Source of the DNA: JAZFYD01 sp036443405
Lineage (GTDB): Bacteria; Planctomycetota; PLA2
NCBI GenBank assembly: GCA_036443405.1
Contig: JAZFYD010000125.1
Coordinates: 1-59,968 of the forward strand
Direction: 5' to 3'
Length of the DNA: 59,968 nt
Below, piece after piece: positions 17,601 through 24,700 of the stretch. The notes under the pieces were generated by a model, which ran no database searches, had not been told where the DNA came from, and saw only the letters and a program-made list of their open reading frames with translations. The stretch's first letter is position 1; every line of letters starts with the position of its first letter. The position numbers and the translations under genes are program-made.

Positions 17601-19841
17601 GTCGAACCGGCCCAACAGCGCGAGCCCCTCCTCGACGCGGTTCGTGTTGCGCAGCGCGGAGCAGATCTTCAACGCGAAATCGATGTCGAGCTCGTCGAAA
17701 CACTCCTCCACCATGCGCGTCCCGAGCGTGACGAGCTTTTCCGTCGATCCGAGCGCGAGCCACGCGCCCGCAAGGACTTCGGCCACGCGGATGTCCGGAG
17801 GGTCGCCGAGGAGATGCTGCAGCAAGCCACTCGCCTCGCCGAGACGTCGCTGCGAGATCAACGCGCGCGCAGCCGGCACCCCCAGTTCGCGCGCGCGACC
17901 GAGCGCGCCGGAGTCCGCGAACAGGCGCGCGGCAAACGCGGGCTCCGCCTCGGCGATCGTCTCCGCCAAATCCGTGCGGGCCTCCTCCCGTACCGCGCCG
18001 CGGAGCGAGTCGGCCGCCTTGCGCGCCAGTTCGTCGGGGAAACGAACCCTGCCGCGATCGAGCACCAGCAGTTCGGCCGCGAGCAGTTCCGCGATCGCCG
18101 GCGAGCCCAGCTGCTCCGCCACCCCAAGCCGAAGCGGGGCCTCCAGCAGCGCGATCTTGCGCAACACGTGCCGGGGGCCGGGCGCGAGCACGCCGCTGCG
18201 GATGCGCGCGGCCTCGGCGACACCGTGCGGAAGTTCGATCGCTTTCAGGCGCTCCGGCTTCAACACGGGCTCGCCGTTCTCGACATCGAGCACGCGTTTG
18301 GCGGCGAGCACGTGGATCAACTCGCCGAACTGGCGCGCGTTGCCGCTGCTCGCGCGCAGGAGCGCCTGCACGACCGACGCCGCGGGCCGGCCGCCACCCA
18401 ACATCACGGACAGAGCTTGCCTGATGTCGGCATGGCCGAGCGGCGCGAGGTTGCGCAACTCCAGCGGGACGGACCGGCCGCATGTCTTGAGGAGACGCAC
18501 CCCGGGAGTATCGCCGTCGTTGCTCCCGCCGAGTACCAGGAGGAGACGCGAGCGCGACGACTGGCCTTCCAGCGTGCCGATCCACTGCCGCAGCGTGTCG
18601 CACGCCTCCTCCGACATCTTGTGCACGTCGTCCAGCACCAGCACCGGCGACTCGTTCACCTGCAACCCCTGCAGGAAAGCGCCGACGCGAAACACCGCCG
18701 CGGCCGCGTCTTCCGAAGGAGATGGCGGCCTGCCGTGGACGCGATGATGCGTGGCGAGGTCGGTGACAAGCGAGTGCAGGTCGTGGCCGCTGCAGACCAC
18801 GCAACCGGCAACCGCTGCATGGTTCCGGAGCGTCGTGAGCAGACGGGAAACGCCGCAGCCCGCTTCGCCGGAAACGACCACGATGGGATCCAAGAGCGTG
18901 TTGTCCTGAAGCTCGCCGACACGCTGCAGGAGCGCGGCCAGCGCATCGGCGCGCCCGACAAGCGGCGCCTGCACGTCGACGCTGGCAGCCGTTTCCGTCG
19001 GGACCTCGTACTCGACGTCGGCGCCGTAGAGATGCGCGAGCGCCTCGAGCGCCGCGGTCGCGGACGAGTACCGCGCGGCGGGCGTGGGGGCGAGCAGCCT
19101 GGATACGAACTCCTCGAATCTCGGCGGTACGGGCCCGCGGGATGCAACACGCATAACGCGCCTCACGTTTTCCGGCGCGAGCGATGACGCGGCTTGTCGC
19201 AGGAGCTCGCGGCGCGATGCCGGCTGTTGGCCGGTCGCCACTTCGAACAACAACATGCCGACAGCGAAGAGATCCGCGCGCGCATCCGCGCGGGCACCGG
19301 CCAGGATCTCCGGCGCGATGTACGGAACCGTGCCCGTCGCCTCACCCGGCGCAACGGCACCCGACATCACCGATAGGCCGAAGTCCACCAGCACCGGTGT
19401 GAGCTGCTCGCCCATCTGGCGCATCACGACGTTCTCCGGCTTGATGTCGCGGTGCAGGATGCCTCGCGCGTGCACATGCGCGAGGGCGTCCAGCAGCCGG
19501 GCGGCGAGTCGCAGGTATCCCGCCGCGTCGAGGCGCGCTTCGTTCACGAACACCCGGCAGTTCTCGCCGGGCACGTAGTCCATCGTGAAGTACGGCTCGC
19601 CCGTCGGCAGCTTTCCGAACTCGCGAACCCGGACGATGGAGTCGTGCCGGATATCCGAGAGCAGTACGAACTCCCGGCGAAACAACGGCTCGAGGCCGGG
19701 GTCCTCGTAGCGCGGGCGCAGGACCTTTAGGACGCTGGTTTCCCCGCCCGTCTCACTGACCAGGAACAGCTCGCCCGCGCCACCGGACGCAATCTTGCGC
19801 ATGACCTCGAAGCGTTCCGGCAGGGCTCGCGTGGAATCCAC
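14634..19841 (-). CDS. Giant Ser/Thr kinase - NTPase - helical repeats - GAF - sigma-54 AAA+ - winged-helix regulator
   Basis: 1735 residues. Kinase, about 10-265: glycine loop 'IASGGAGELFLV', Lys in 'SVLKVLRP', catalytic 'HRDIKPENVV' (about 129), 'VDFGLSV' (about 151); all key residues present. AAA/STAND-like NTPase, about 290-560: P-loop 'GEAGCGVSRLL' lacks the usual Lys, Walker B 'PVLVLDDVHK' is kept. About 600-1180: TPR-like helical repeats. GAF, about 1190-1337, then a coiled coil. Sigma-54 activator AAA+, about 1385-1620: Walker A 'GDNGTGKE', 'GSFTGADRDRAG' (variant of GAFTGA), 'GGTLLLDEVGEM'. The C-terminus is a DeoR/Fic-type winged helix ('RISFGEYQRLFRISKSTTARDL') instead of a Fis helix. 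Should link phosphorylation and ligand sensing to sigma-54 promoters. GTG start. Confidence 0.93.
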   Translation of the reverse strand: MDSTRALPERFEVMRKIASGGAGELFLVSETGGETSVLKVLRPRYEDPGLEPLFRREFVLLSDIRHDSIVRVREFGKLPTGEPYFTMDYVPGENCRVFVNEARLDAAGYLRLAARLLDALAHVHARGILHRDIKPENVVMRQMGEQLTPVLVDFGLSVMSGAVAPGEATGTVPYIAPEILAGARADARADLFAVGMLLFEVATGQQPASRRELLRQAASSLAPENVRRVMRVASRGPVPPRFEEFVSRLLAPTPAARYSSATAALEALAHLYGADVEYEVPTETAASVDVQAPLVGRADALAALLQRVGELQDNTLLDPIVVVSGEAGCGVSRLLTTLRNHAAVAGCVVCSGHDLHSLVTDLATHHRVHGRPPSPSEDAAAAVFRVGAFLQGLQVNESPVLVLDDVHKMSEEACDTLRQWIGTLEGQSSRSRLLLVLGGSNDGDTPGVRLLKTCGRSVPLELRNLAPLGHADIRQALSVMLGGGRPAASVVQALLRASSGNARQFGELIHVLAAKRVLDVENGEPVLKPERLKAIELPHGVAEAARIRSGVLAPGPRHVLRKIALLEAPLRLGVAEQLGSPAIAELLAAELLVLDRGRVRFPDELARKAADSLRGAVREEARTDLAETIAEAEPAFAARLFADSGALGRARELGVPAARALISQRRLGEASGLLQHLLGDPPDIRVAEVLAGAWLALGSTEKLVTLGTRMVEECFDELDIDFALKICSALRNTNRVEEGLALLGRFDRGGTGEEAARVLNAMAAFLGALRRHDEAHIASNRAEAAAGDVLGLNGRIAQVRAQICRRQGRRRSAARLDGLVAKVPAGSVDFVARHAAHLNLALDHFRNGRARQALLEMRDAERFAVDAGRTVAAARAWNEMGRLMNDLGRSRSALRLCSRARAAFEEAASVVLVRDCLLSEAASLVELGRPAEAEARLSRAASLPIDERQASLSGSVDNEVRARVKLLAGRPLDATELYKSQIGAGRGTYDSVDGAIGVAECALVAGDTENAEAAWRSALRHLWEARAKKSLPRIRVGLAECAARHGAWNLAERFVSRAHEQFTWRTTVGARALMLRSGAALQRGDAAASGRLLEQSVAAANRTHNVPLQADLYAASASMLQEVTMQRHLRKPTGAAAAELLSAAREVWTLFGNEAMLRKIDLSLAELPRGAGIATNDPDADKLVKILHIVREMNCEFDRDRLLGLILDRAIELTGAERGFVVLLLEGQEQVHLARNLDRERISEPEQKMSSRIVQEVIRTGRIVLTEDAEADSRFDEFFSVRRLHLRSVIAVPFRSKGKTVGALYLDNRFRAGNFTEREERLLELFADQAVAAIDKAELIHMLEGQTHEIESLNRDLKSRISKQRRELSRAETEISAHRKARGWGFDRIVARSVTMQSLVREAKRVAASEIPVLLTGDNGTGKEILARAMHYASTRQARPFLAVNCAAFPEGLLEAEMFGHVRGSFTGADRDRAGLFEEADGGTLLLDEVGEMSPAMQVKLLRALESGEVKRIGESKVRTVDVRVIAATNADLEERMRNGQFRDDLYYRISGFVLRLPPLRGRLEDVEPLAYAFMEEASRREGRPDLTLSNEAIARLESYNWPGNVRELRNVILRGVVNAAGDSVGPDDIAFDARTSTVMPGLDPARADRILVDLTNRDIDINRRQQTAVTRCLTRGRISFGEYQRLFRISKSTTARDLESLVSLQLLEKRGKTRAVTYLPGPKLREIAKGVGVE

Positions 19842-19845
19842 GCGG

Positions 19846-19886
19846 TCAGATTACTCCCATTTACGCTCAGATTACAATCAGATTAG
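19846..19886. promoter_or_regulatory. Three phased direct repeats TCAGATTA at the kinase gene start
   Basis: TCAGATTAC at 19846-19854 and 19867-19875, TCAGATTAG at 19878-19886. Start-to-start distances are 21 and 11 bp, close to two and one helical turns, so a protein would bind one DNA face. On the minus strand the first repeat gives TAATCT ending 6 nt before the GTG of the giant regulator. Suggests an operator overlapping the promoter. Confidence 0.55.
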
Positions 19887-19927
19887 CCGCCGCCGTGGAT
19901 GATTATTGTGATTGGTCGCATGCCGGC

Positions 19928-19966
19928 GAGGCACCCCGAACAGGGGACTCCCCAGGGAGAAGCCTC
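19928..19966 (+). other. Potential three-way-junction RNA or DNA structure
   Basis: GAGGC (19928-19932) pairs with GCCTC (19962-19966), enclosing two hairpins: CCCC/GGGG (34-37 with 43-46) and CTCCC/GGGAG (48-52 with 55-59), joined by single A residues. TCAAGGCTTGA, a palindrome, follows at 19972. It lies in the 240-bp gap between rpmH and the giant kinase gene, where no protein gene is convincing. No known RNA family recognised. Confidence 0.3.
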
Positions 19967-20082
19967 AGTAATCAAGGCTTGAGGGGGGTGCGACCCATCC
20001 CACCGAGGGAGGGCGCGCTCGAGGAGGCTACGAAAGCCCCCTGGTCGGATCGTTCAGGGTTCAGACGGGCGCGGCGCGCTGG

Positions 20083-20211
20083 CTACGGAAACGTGCCGCG
20101 CAGGCGCCGGCGAGCGTTGATCATCTTCCGGCCGCTCTTGGTCTTCATACGGGCGCGGAAACCGTAGCGCCGGACGCGCTTGAGGCTGCTGTTGCGAATG
20201 TGCCGCTTCAT
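20083..20211 (-). CDS. rpmH: Ribosomal protein L34 (bL34)
   Basis: A 42-residue protein reading MKRHIRNSSLKRVRRYGF and ending in 'RRRLRGTFP', with the L34 pattern of an N-terminal MKR, 'LKR.R.YGFRARMKTKSGRKMI' in the middle and a basic C-terminus. It is a structural protein of the 50S subunit. In most bacteria rnpA, yidD and yidC follow rpmH; here the next gene downstream is the giant kinase after a 241-bp gap, so rnpA is displaced. A good promoter precedes it (20223-20251). Confidence 0.95.
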   Translation of the reverse strand: MKRHIRNSSLKRVRRYGFRARMKTKSGRKMINARRRLRGTFP

Positions 20212-20222
20212 GGGAGCCCCAT

Positions 20223-20251
20223 GTTCTACCCCCCGCTCGCGGCAAGGTCAA
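20223..20251 (-). promoter_or_regulatory. Sigma-70 promoter of rpmH
   Basis: On the minus strand: TTGACC (20251-20246), 17-bp spacer, TAGAAC (20228-20223), then 11 nt to the rpmH ATG. Spacing is optimal and both hexamers are close to consensus. The -35 lies at the 3' end of the upstream lipoprotein gene. Confidence 0.7.
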
Positions 20252-20820
20252 TTCGAGGAACCGGGCTCGAACTCAACCAGCCGCATGTCGCGCTGCGGGC
20301 GGCCATCGAGCTCCGATCGGATGCGCACCCAGCCTTTGGCCATGGCGAACCAATAGATGTCCCGACGCCGGCCAACATCGGTGTGCCGATCGATCGCAAC
20401 GACCAGGGTCGGGATCTTCTCACCCAGGACCTCCAACTCGTCAAAGCCGAAAAACTCGCCGCGGGCGCCCGGCATGGTCCAACGCGATCCAATCACCCCC
20501 TCGAATTTCAGTGGGCGCTCGACGAGACTGCGCAGGTGGTGAATCTCCAGGTACCCGTCCTTTACCGCCACCGTCAGGTCGCCCTGTTTTCGGCCGCGGA
20601 GCTCGAATTCGTCGCCGTCTTGCGCCAACGCGAGCAGCATCGGTTCTGCCTCGGGGTCGAGGTCGTCCCGAAACGTCCACCGGCGTCCGTCCCGCAGCTC
20701 GAAACGCCAGCCCGCTACCTGCCCGCCGGGGTAGCCCTCAAACCCCCACGGATCGATGGGTCGCAACGACGGAACGCAGCCAGCCAACAGCACCAGCGAG
20801 AGGGCGGCCCGGTTGCGCAT
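20248..20820 (-). CDS. Hypothetical lipoprotein
   Basis: 190 residues with a lipoprotein signal ('ALSLVLLAGC') and a beta-rich mature part ('WRFELRDGRRWTFRDDLD', 'ELRGRKQGDLTVAVKDGYLEIH', 'DIYWFAMAKGWVRIRSEL'). The C-terminal half has the look of a lipoprotein that folds like an LolA/DUF-type beta sheet, but I do not recognise a family. ATG 20820 is preferred; GTG 20823 directly before it is the alternative. TATCTT on the minus strand lies 8 nt before the GTG. Confidence 0.7.
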   Translation of the reverse strand: MRNRAALSLVLLAGCVPSLRPIDPWGFEGYPGGQVAGWRFELRDGRRWTFRDDLDPEAEPMLLALAQDGDEFELRGRKQGDLTVAVKDGYLEIHHLRSLVERPLKFEGVIGSRWTMPGARGEFFGFDELEVLGEKIPTLVVAIDRHTDVGRRRDIYWFAMAKGWVRIRSELDGRPQRDMRLVEFEPGSSN

Positions 20821-20862
20821 CACCGATCCCCAAGATATGCTGGGTAAATCGGATTACACCAC

Positions 20863-21111
20863 ATGTTCTTGAGGTTTTTCGACCGACTCCGCCGACCCAT
20901 CGCCCGCCACGGATGGGTCGATAAGCTCACCCCCGAGCAGCGGGCGGCGCTGACCGACAACCTCCAGGCGCTGCTCCAGAGCAAGACCGTCATCGAGCGG
21001 GACGCGGGTAAGCGCGTTTACCGACCGGTATCTCACTCGGCTTCGCCCGGCGATTCCGCGTCGGGTTCGCCTGCTTCTGGCCCGAACCGTTCGCCCGGCG
21101 CCACCCGGTAG
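20863..21111 (+). CDS. Small hypothetical protein overlapping the end of fmt
   Basis: 82 residues, beginning MFLRFFDRLRRPIARHGW, with a charged helical segment ('KLTPEQRAALTDNLQALLQS') and a Ser/Pro-rich tail. Codons in the first 55 residues are strongly G/C-ending like real genes here. The last 79 bp overlap the C-terminal codons of the convergent fmt gene, so the tail may be an accident and the functional part short. No recognisable family; the alternative is no gene. Confidence 0.45.
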   Translation: MFLRFFDRLRRPIARHGWVDKLTPEQRAALTDNLQALLQSKTVIERDAGKRVYRPVSHSASPGDSASGSPASGPNRSPGATR

Positions 21112-22013
21112 CCGTTCTTGAACGATTCACCGCTCATCGGGCGCTTCCCGGCGGGCAAGACGCGGCGCAAGTCCACGGCCCCCGTGCCCGCAGCCACCCG
21201 CAGCGCGTCCTCGAACACACCCAGGATCTGGCCCGGCGAGCCTTCCGCATCGACGTGCGTCGCCGCCAAGACCCGCACGGACATCGGCGGATCTCGAAGC
21301 AGCGACGTGCGGACGCCGGGCTTGGGACTCATCGCGCGCACGCTCCGGCAGATCTGCTCCGCGGAACGACTCCAGTCCACTTCGCGGTCCGCGCTGGTGA
21401 ACCGCTTGATGTAGGTCGCGGCAGATTCGTCCTGCGCGCGCTCGGCAGGAGGATTGCCGTCCGCGAAAGCGCCGACCACCTCCGCCGCGAGCTCGCCGCC
21501 GAGCACGGCCAACCGCGCCGTCAGCGACCCGCGGTCATCGTCCTCCCGAATCGGCTCGTGGCGTTCGGCCAGCACCGGGCCCGCGTCGAGACGGCGCACG
21601 ACCTTTTGTATCGACACCCCCGTCACTTCGTCTCCCGCGAGAATCGCAGCTGCGACGGGCGCGGCCCCGCGATGCCGCGGCAACAACGACGTGTGCACGT
21701 TCACGGCGCCGAGCTCCGGGATGTCCAAAAACTCCTGCGAGAGAATTTGGCCGTACTCGGCGACGACGTACAGACGCGCCTGTGCGGATCGCAAACGGTC
21801 GAGGGACTCGGGCGCGTTCACGTTCTCCGGCGCAAACACCTCGATACCGTGGGACTCCGCGTAGACCTGAACCTGAGTCGGCTCCGCGGATCCTCGGCGG
21901 CGACGAGCCCGCGGCGGCTGGGTGATCACAAGTTCGGGCTCGAAGCCGGCGCGCCGAAGAGCCTTCAAAACGGCCTCGGCTACCGCACCCGAACCGAGAA
22001 AGATCGTTTTCAC
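21033..22013 (-). CDS. fmt: Methionyl-tRNA formyltransferase
   Basis: A 326-residue enzyme that formylates initiator Met-tRNA with 10-formyl-THF. The N-terminal Rossmann domain starts at 'KTIFLGSGAVAEAVLKAL'; the loop 'QPPRARRRRG' corresponds to the tRNA acceptor-binding insertion; 'NVHTSLLPRHRGAAPV' is the active-site signature (Asn, His; catalytic Asp in 'RLDAGPVL' region). The C-terminal OB domain follows ('VDWSRSAEQICRSVRAMSPKPG'). GTG 22013 is chosen because the conserved strand starts at residue 2. It follows scpA by 49 bp on the same strand; def is not adjacent. Confidence 0.93.
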   Translation of the reverse strand: MKTIFLGSGAVAEAVLKALRRAGFEPELVITQPPRARRRRGSAEPTQVQVYAESHGIEVFAPENVNAPESLDRLRSAQARLYVVAEYGQILSQEFLDIPELGAVNVHTSLLPRHRGAAPVAAAILAGDEVTGVSIQKVVRRLDAGPVLAERHEPIREDDDRGSLTARLAVLGGELAAEVVGAFADGNPPAERAQDESAATYIKRFTSADREVDWSRSAEQICRSVRAMSPKPGVRTSLLRDPPMSVRVLAATHVDAEGSPGQILGVFEDALRVAAGTGAVDLRRVLPAGKRPMSGESFKNGYRVAPGERFGPEAGEPDAESPGEAE

Positions 22014-22062
22014 GAAACCACCAACACTGAAAACGTAATGAACTCCGGTCGGCGAAGCCCCG

Positions 22063-22830
22063 TCAACTAAATCGCGGCCCCGCACGCTCGGTCGAGGCGC
22101 CGTCATTCAAACGCAACCGCAAGTCGATCACGTTGTCGCCGGCCTCCAGCCCCAAACGGCCCTCCCGCAGCATCTCGAGCAGGCTGAGGAAGACCGAAAC
22201 AATGTAGACGCGGTCGCGGCGCTCCGCGAACAGGTCCGCGAACGAAAGCGTCCCGCCCGCTCTCCGCAGCCGCTCCACGACGGTCTCCGCGACCTCGCGA
22301 ACCGGCAACTCCTCGCCGAACACCTCGTGGTCCATTCCACTGAGCGTCTCGCGCATGAGCCGCTCAAACGCCAAGACGAGGTCCTCGACTCCGATCTCCT
22401 CGAGCAACTTGCCGGCATCCATGGGCTCCGGCGGGGTGCCGGGAACGCCGCTTTCGAAGCGGCTCAACCGGGCGGCCTGTGCGTCTTCGAGTTGCCGTGA
22501 TGCGTCCTTGAACTGCTTGTACTCGAGCAGTTGGCGCACCAGGTCGGTGCGCGGGTCGAGGTCGTCGTCGCCGTCGTCCTCGGCCGCGTCACCCGGCAGC
22601 AACATGCGGCTCTTGATGAGCATCAGCGTCGCCGCCATCAAGAGGAAGTCGCCCGCGCGGTCCACGTCCACGGCCTTGACCACCTCGAGGTGCTCCATGT
22701 ACTGCTCGGTGATTTCCGCGATCGGGATGTCGTGGATGTCCACCTCACGCTCGCGAATCAGGTGGAGCAGCAGATCGAGGGGCCCGTTGTAGGCGGAGAG
22801 ATCGACTCGGTACGCGGGCCCGTCGGACAT
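22063..22830 (-). CDS. scpA: Segregation and condensation protein A (kleisin)
   Basis: A 255-residue kleisin that bridges SMC heads with ScpB in chromosome condensation. The N-terminal motif 'GPLDLLLHLIREREVDIHDIPIAEITEQY' region is diagnostic (shown here in part), followed by 'LMAATLMLIKSRMLLP', an acidic linker and a C-terminal winged helix ('LSFADLFAERRDRVYIVSVFLSLLEM'). scpB is not next to it. The ATG at 22830 is 6 nt from TATACT, suggesting a leaderless message. fmt follows. Confidence 0.93.
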   Translation of the reverse strand: MSDGPAYRVDLSAYNGPLDLLLHLIREREVDIHDIPIAEITEQYMEHLEVVKAVDVDRAGDFLLMAATLMLIKSRMLLPGDAAEDDGDDDLDPRTDLVRQLLEYKQFKDASRQLEDAQAARLSRFESGVPGTPPEPMDAGKLLEEIGVEDLVLAFERLMRETLSGMDHEVFGEELPVREVAETVVERLRRAGGTLSFADLFAERRDRVYIVSVFLSLLEMLREGRLGLEAGDNVIDLRLRLNDGASTERAGPRFS

Positions 22831-22836
22831 GCGCCA

Positions 22837-22842
22837 AGTATA
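22837..22842 (-). promoter_or_regulatory. -10 element TATACT, 6 nt before scpA
   Basis: Minus-strand TATACT (22842-22837) ends 6 nt before the ATG at 22830. No Shine-Dalgarno sequence lies between. No clear -35. Confidence 0.55.
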
Positions 22843-22951
22843 AGGCGGCGCGCTCCCGCTCTGCGGTTTCGCGATGCGGGTTTCGGATCGTCCGGGCGTT
22901 CCATGGCCCGTTGGTGATCCGCGCTTGTTGGGCGATCCGTGCCTGCTCGGA

Positions 22952-22957
22952 GATACT
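22952..22957 (+). promoter_or_regulatory. -10-like GATACT, 6 nt before the site-2 protease gene
   Basis: GATACT ends 6 nt before ATG 22964. TTGGGC at 22928-22933 with an 18-bp spacer could serve as -35. The six intervening bases are GGGGGC. Confidence 0.45.
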
Positions 22958-22963
22958 GGGGGC

Positions 22964-23644
22964 ATGACGCCGCGTGGCTTTCAGATCGGCCGGGTCCTCG
23001 GGACCGACATCTACATGTCCCCGACGTTCCTGTTGCTGATCGCGTTCTACTTCTTCACCGGCGGCCGTGAACGCGCATCCATCGTGGCGATCTTCTCGAT
23101 CGCCGTGATCCTCTCGCTGCTGATCCACGAGTTCGGCCACGCGATCGCGGTCCGGCGACTGCTTAAGACCGAACCCGTGATTCTCCTGTGGGGCCTCGGG
23201 GGGCTCTGCATGTTTCGTGACGAGCTCGGGCGGCACACGCCCAGCCGCGACCTCGTGATCTCGCTTGCCGGCCCAGCGTTCTCCGCGATCCTGGGCGCGA
23301 TCTTCATCCCGCTCGCGCTTGTGGCCGGCGCCGAGCACCAACTCGCCGGCGACTGCGGAGTTCCCATGCACGTTCGCTTCTTCACCGCGATGGCATGGAT
23401 CAACGGGGTCTGGCTGCTGGTCAACCTGGCGCCGATTCTTCCGCTGGACGGCGGGCAGGCGCTGCGCGCGATCCTCGCGATGAACATGCCGCGGCACCGG
23501 GCCGACGTCTGGGCCGCAAGGGTGTCGGTCCTGTTCGCCGGGATGGGCCTCGCGCTCGGCCTGCACTTCGGCTGGCTCTTCCTCTCCCTGATAGCCGCCT
23601 TCACGATCATCCAGAATCTCGCCCGGGCCCGGGGCCAGCTATGA
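22964..23644 (+). CDS. Site-2-protease-family (M50) intramembrane metalloprotease
   Basis: 226 residues, polytopic. Zinc motif H-E-x-x-H in 'LIHEFGHAIAVRRL' and the second ligand motif 'NLAPILPLDGGQALRAI' are both present, with 'SLAGPAFSAILGAIF' between them. These proteases cut transmembrane segments, often to release anti-sigma factors; this compact form lacks PDZ and CBS domains. Divergent from scpA by 133 bp. Start chosen at the ATG after GATACT; an upstream ATG would add a repetitive non-conserved leader. Confidence 0.9.
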   Translation: MTPRGFQIGRVLGTDIYMSPTFLLLIAFYFFTGGRERASIVAIFSIAVILSLLIHEFGHAIAVRRLLKTEPVILLWGLGGLCMFRDELGRHTPSRDLVISLAGPAFSAILGAIFIPLALVAGAEHQLAGDCGVPMHVRFFTAMAWINGVWLLVNLAPILPLDGGQALRAILAMNMPRHRADVWAARVSVLFAGMGLALGLHFGWLFLSLIAAFTIIQNLARARGQL

Positions 23645-23710
23645 TGTCGCCGCGCCGATGGCCCGGCTGTCGGCTCCACGTTCCGTGACGAGATGGCCCG
23701 AGGGGGCGTC

Positions 23711-24700
23711 ATGAGCGGTGACATCGAATACGGCCAACAGATCATCCGGCTCGAAGCCGAAGCGCTGAGCAGCCTTGCCGGCCTTCTCGATCAATCGTTC
23801 GAGCGGGCCGTCGAGATGGTGCTCGCCTGCGACGGACAGGTCGTGCTCACCGGCATGGGCAAATCGGGGATCGTCGCCCAGAAAATCAGCGCCACGTTCG
23901 CGTCCACCGGAACCCGTTCGATCTTCCTGCACCCCGCCGAGGCGATGCACGGCGATCTCGGCCGCGTCGCCGCCTCCGACCTCGTCATCGCACTCTCGCG
24001 CTCCGGCGAGGCGGAGGAGATCCGCCGGCTGATCCCCTGGGTGAAGCGCATCGGTTCGCCCGTGATCGCCGTGACGGCCGCGCCGGACTCGACGCTGGCC
24101 CAACACTCCGACTGCCTGCTCTATGTCGGACAGGCTCCCGAGGCCTGCCCCATCGGCCTCGCGCCGACGACGTCGACGACCGCGCAGCTCGCGCTCGGGG
24201 ACGCGCTCTCCATGACCGTCGCCAAGCGCCGCAACTTCACGCGCGAGGAATACGCCGAGTTCCATCCCGGCGGATCGCTCGGCCGATCGCTGTTGCGCGT
24301 CTCGGAGATCATGTCCGGCGCCGACGAGTGGCCGCCGACCCCGTCGGGAACACCGACCCGCGCGGCACTCGAGGACTCGGGCGGGCGCGGGAGGCGCCCG
24401 GGCGCGCTGCCCGTCGTCGATTCCGACAACGTCCTGTGTGGGCTCCTGACCGACGGCGACGTGCGACGCCACATCCTCGAGGACCCCGGATTTCTCGACC
24501 GCCCCATCGACGACGTGATGACCCCCGCGCCGACTACCGTCACCGCCGACCAGTTGGCCGCCGAGGCCTGGCGCACGATGGAGGAGCGCAACTACGACGA
24601 GCTACCGGTCGTCGACGCGGACGGCCGTTACGTCGGACTGCTCGACGTTCAGGACCTCCTCGCCGCCGGCATCGCAGGGACGTCCAAGCAAATGCCGTGA
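23711..24700 (+). CDS. kdsD: Arabinose-5-phosphate isomerase (KpsF/GutQ family)
   Basis: A 329-residue enzyme making D-arabinose 5-phosphate from ribulose 5-phosphate, the first step to Kdo. SIS domain: 'LTGMGKSGIVAQKISATFAS', 'LHPAEAMHGDLGRV', 'ALSRSGEAEEIRRL', 'FHPGGSLGRSLL'. Two CBS domains follow from about residue 205 ('LLTDGDVRRHILE', 'YDELPVVDADGRYVGLLDVQDLL'). ATG 23711 has GAGGGGG upstream; ATG 23693 is possible. Its stop overlaps the GTG of the LptA-like gene, so Kdo synthesis and LPS transport are coupled. Confidence 0.92.
   Translation: MSGDIEYGQQIIRLEAEALSSLAGLLDQSFERAVEMVLACDGQVVLTGMGKSGIVAQKISATFASTGTRSIFLHPAEAMHGDLGRVAASDLVIALSRSGEAEEIRRLIPWVKRIGSPVIAVTAAPDSTLAQHSDCLLYVGQAPEACPIGLAPTTSTTAQLALGDALSMTVAKRRNFTREEYAEFHPGGSLGRSLLRVSEIMSGADEWPPTPSGTPTRAALEDSGGRGRRPGALPVVDSDNVLCGLLTDGDVRRHILEDPGFLDRPIDDVMTPAPTTVTADQLAAEAWRTMEERNYDELPVVDADGRYVGLLDVQDLLAAGIAGTSKQMP

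Noticed and set aside
15987..19187. A long open frame on the plus strand, about 1066 codons
   Set aside because: Antisense to the giant kinase gene. The translation is Arg/Ala/Gln-rich without domains; it is a by-product of high-GC codon use on the other strand.
19895..20167. A 90-codon plus-strand frame
   Set aside because: Antisense to rpmH in its second half and lacks protein character.
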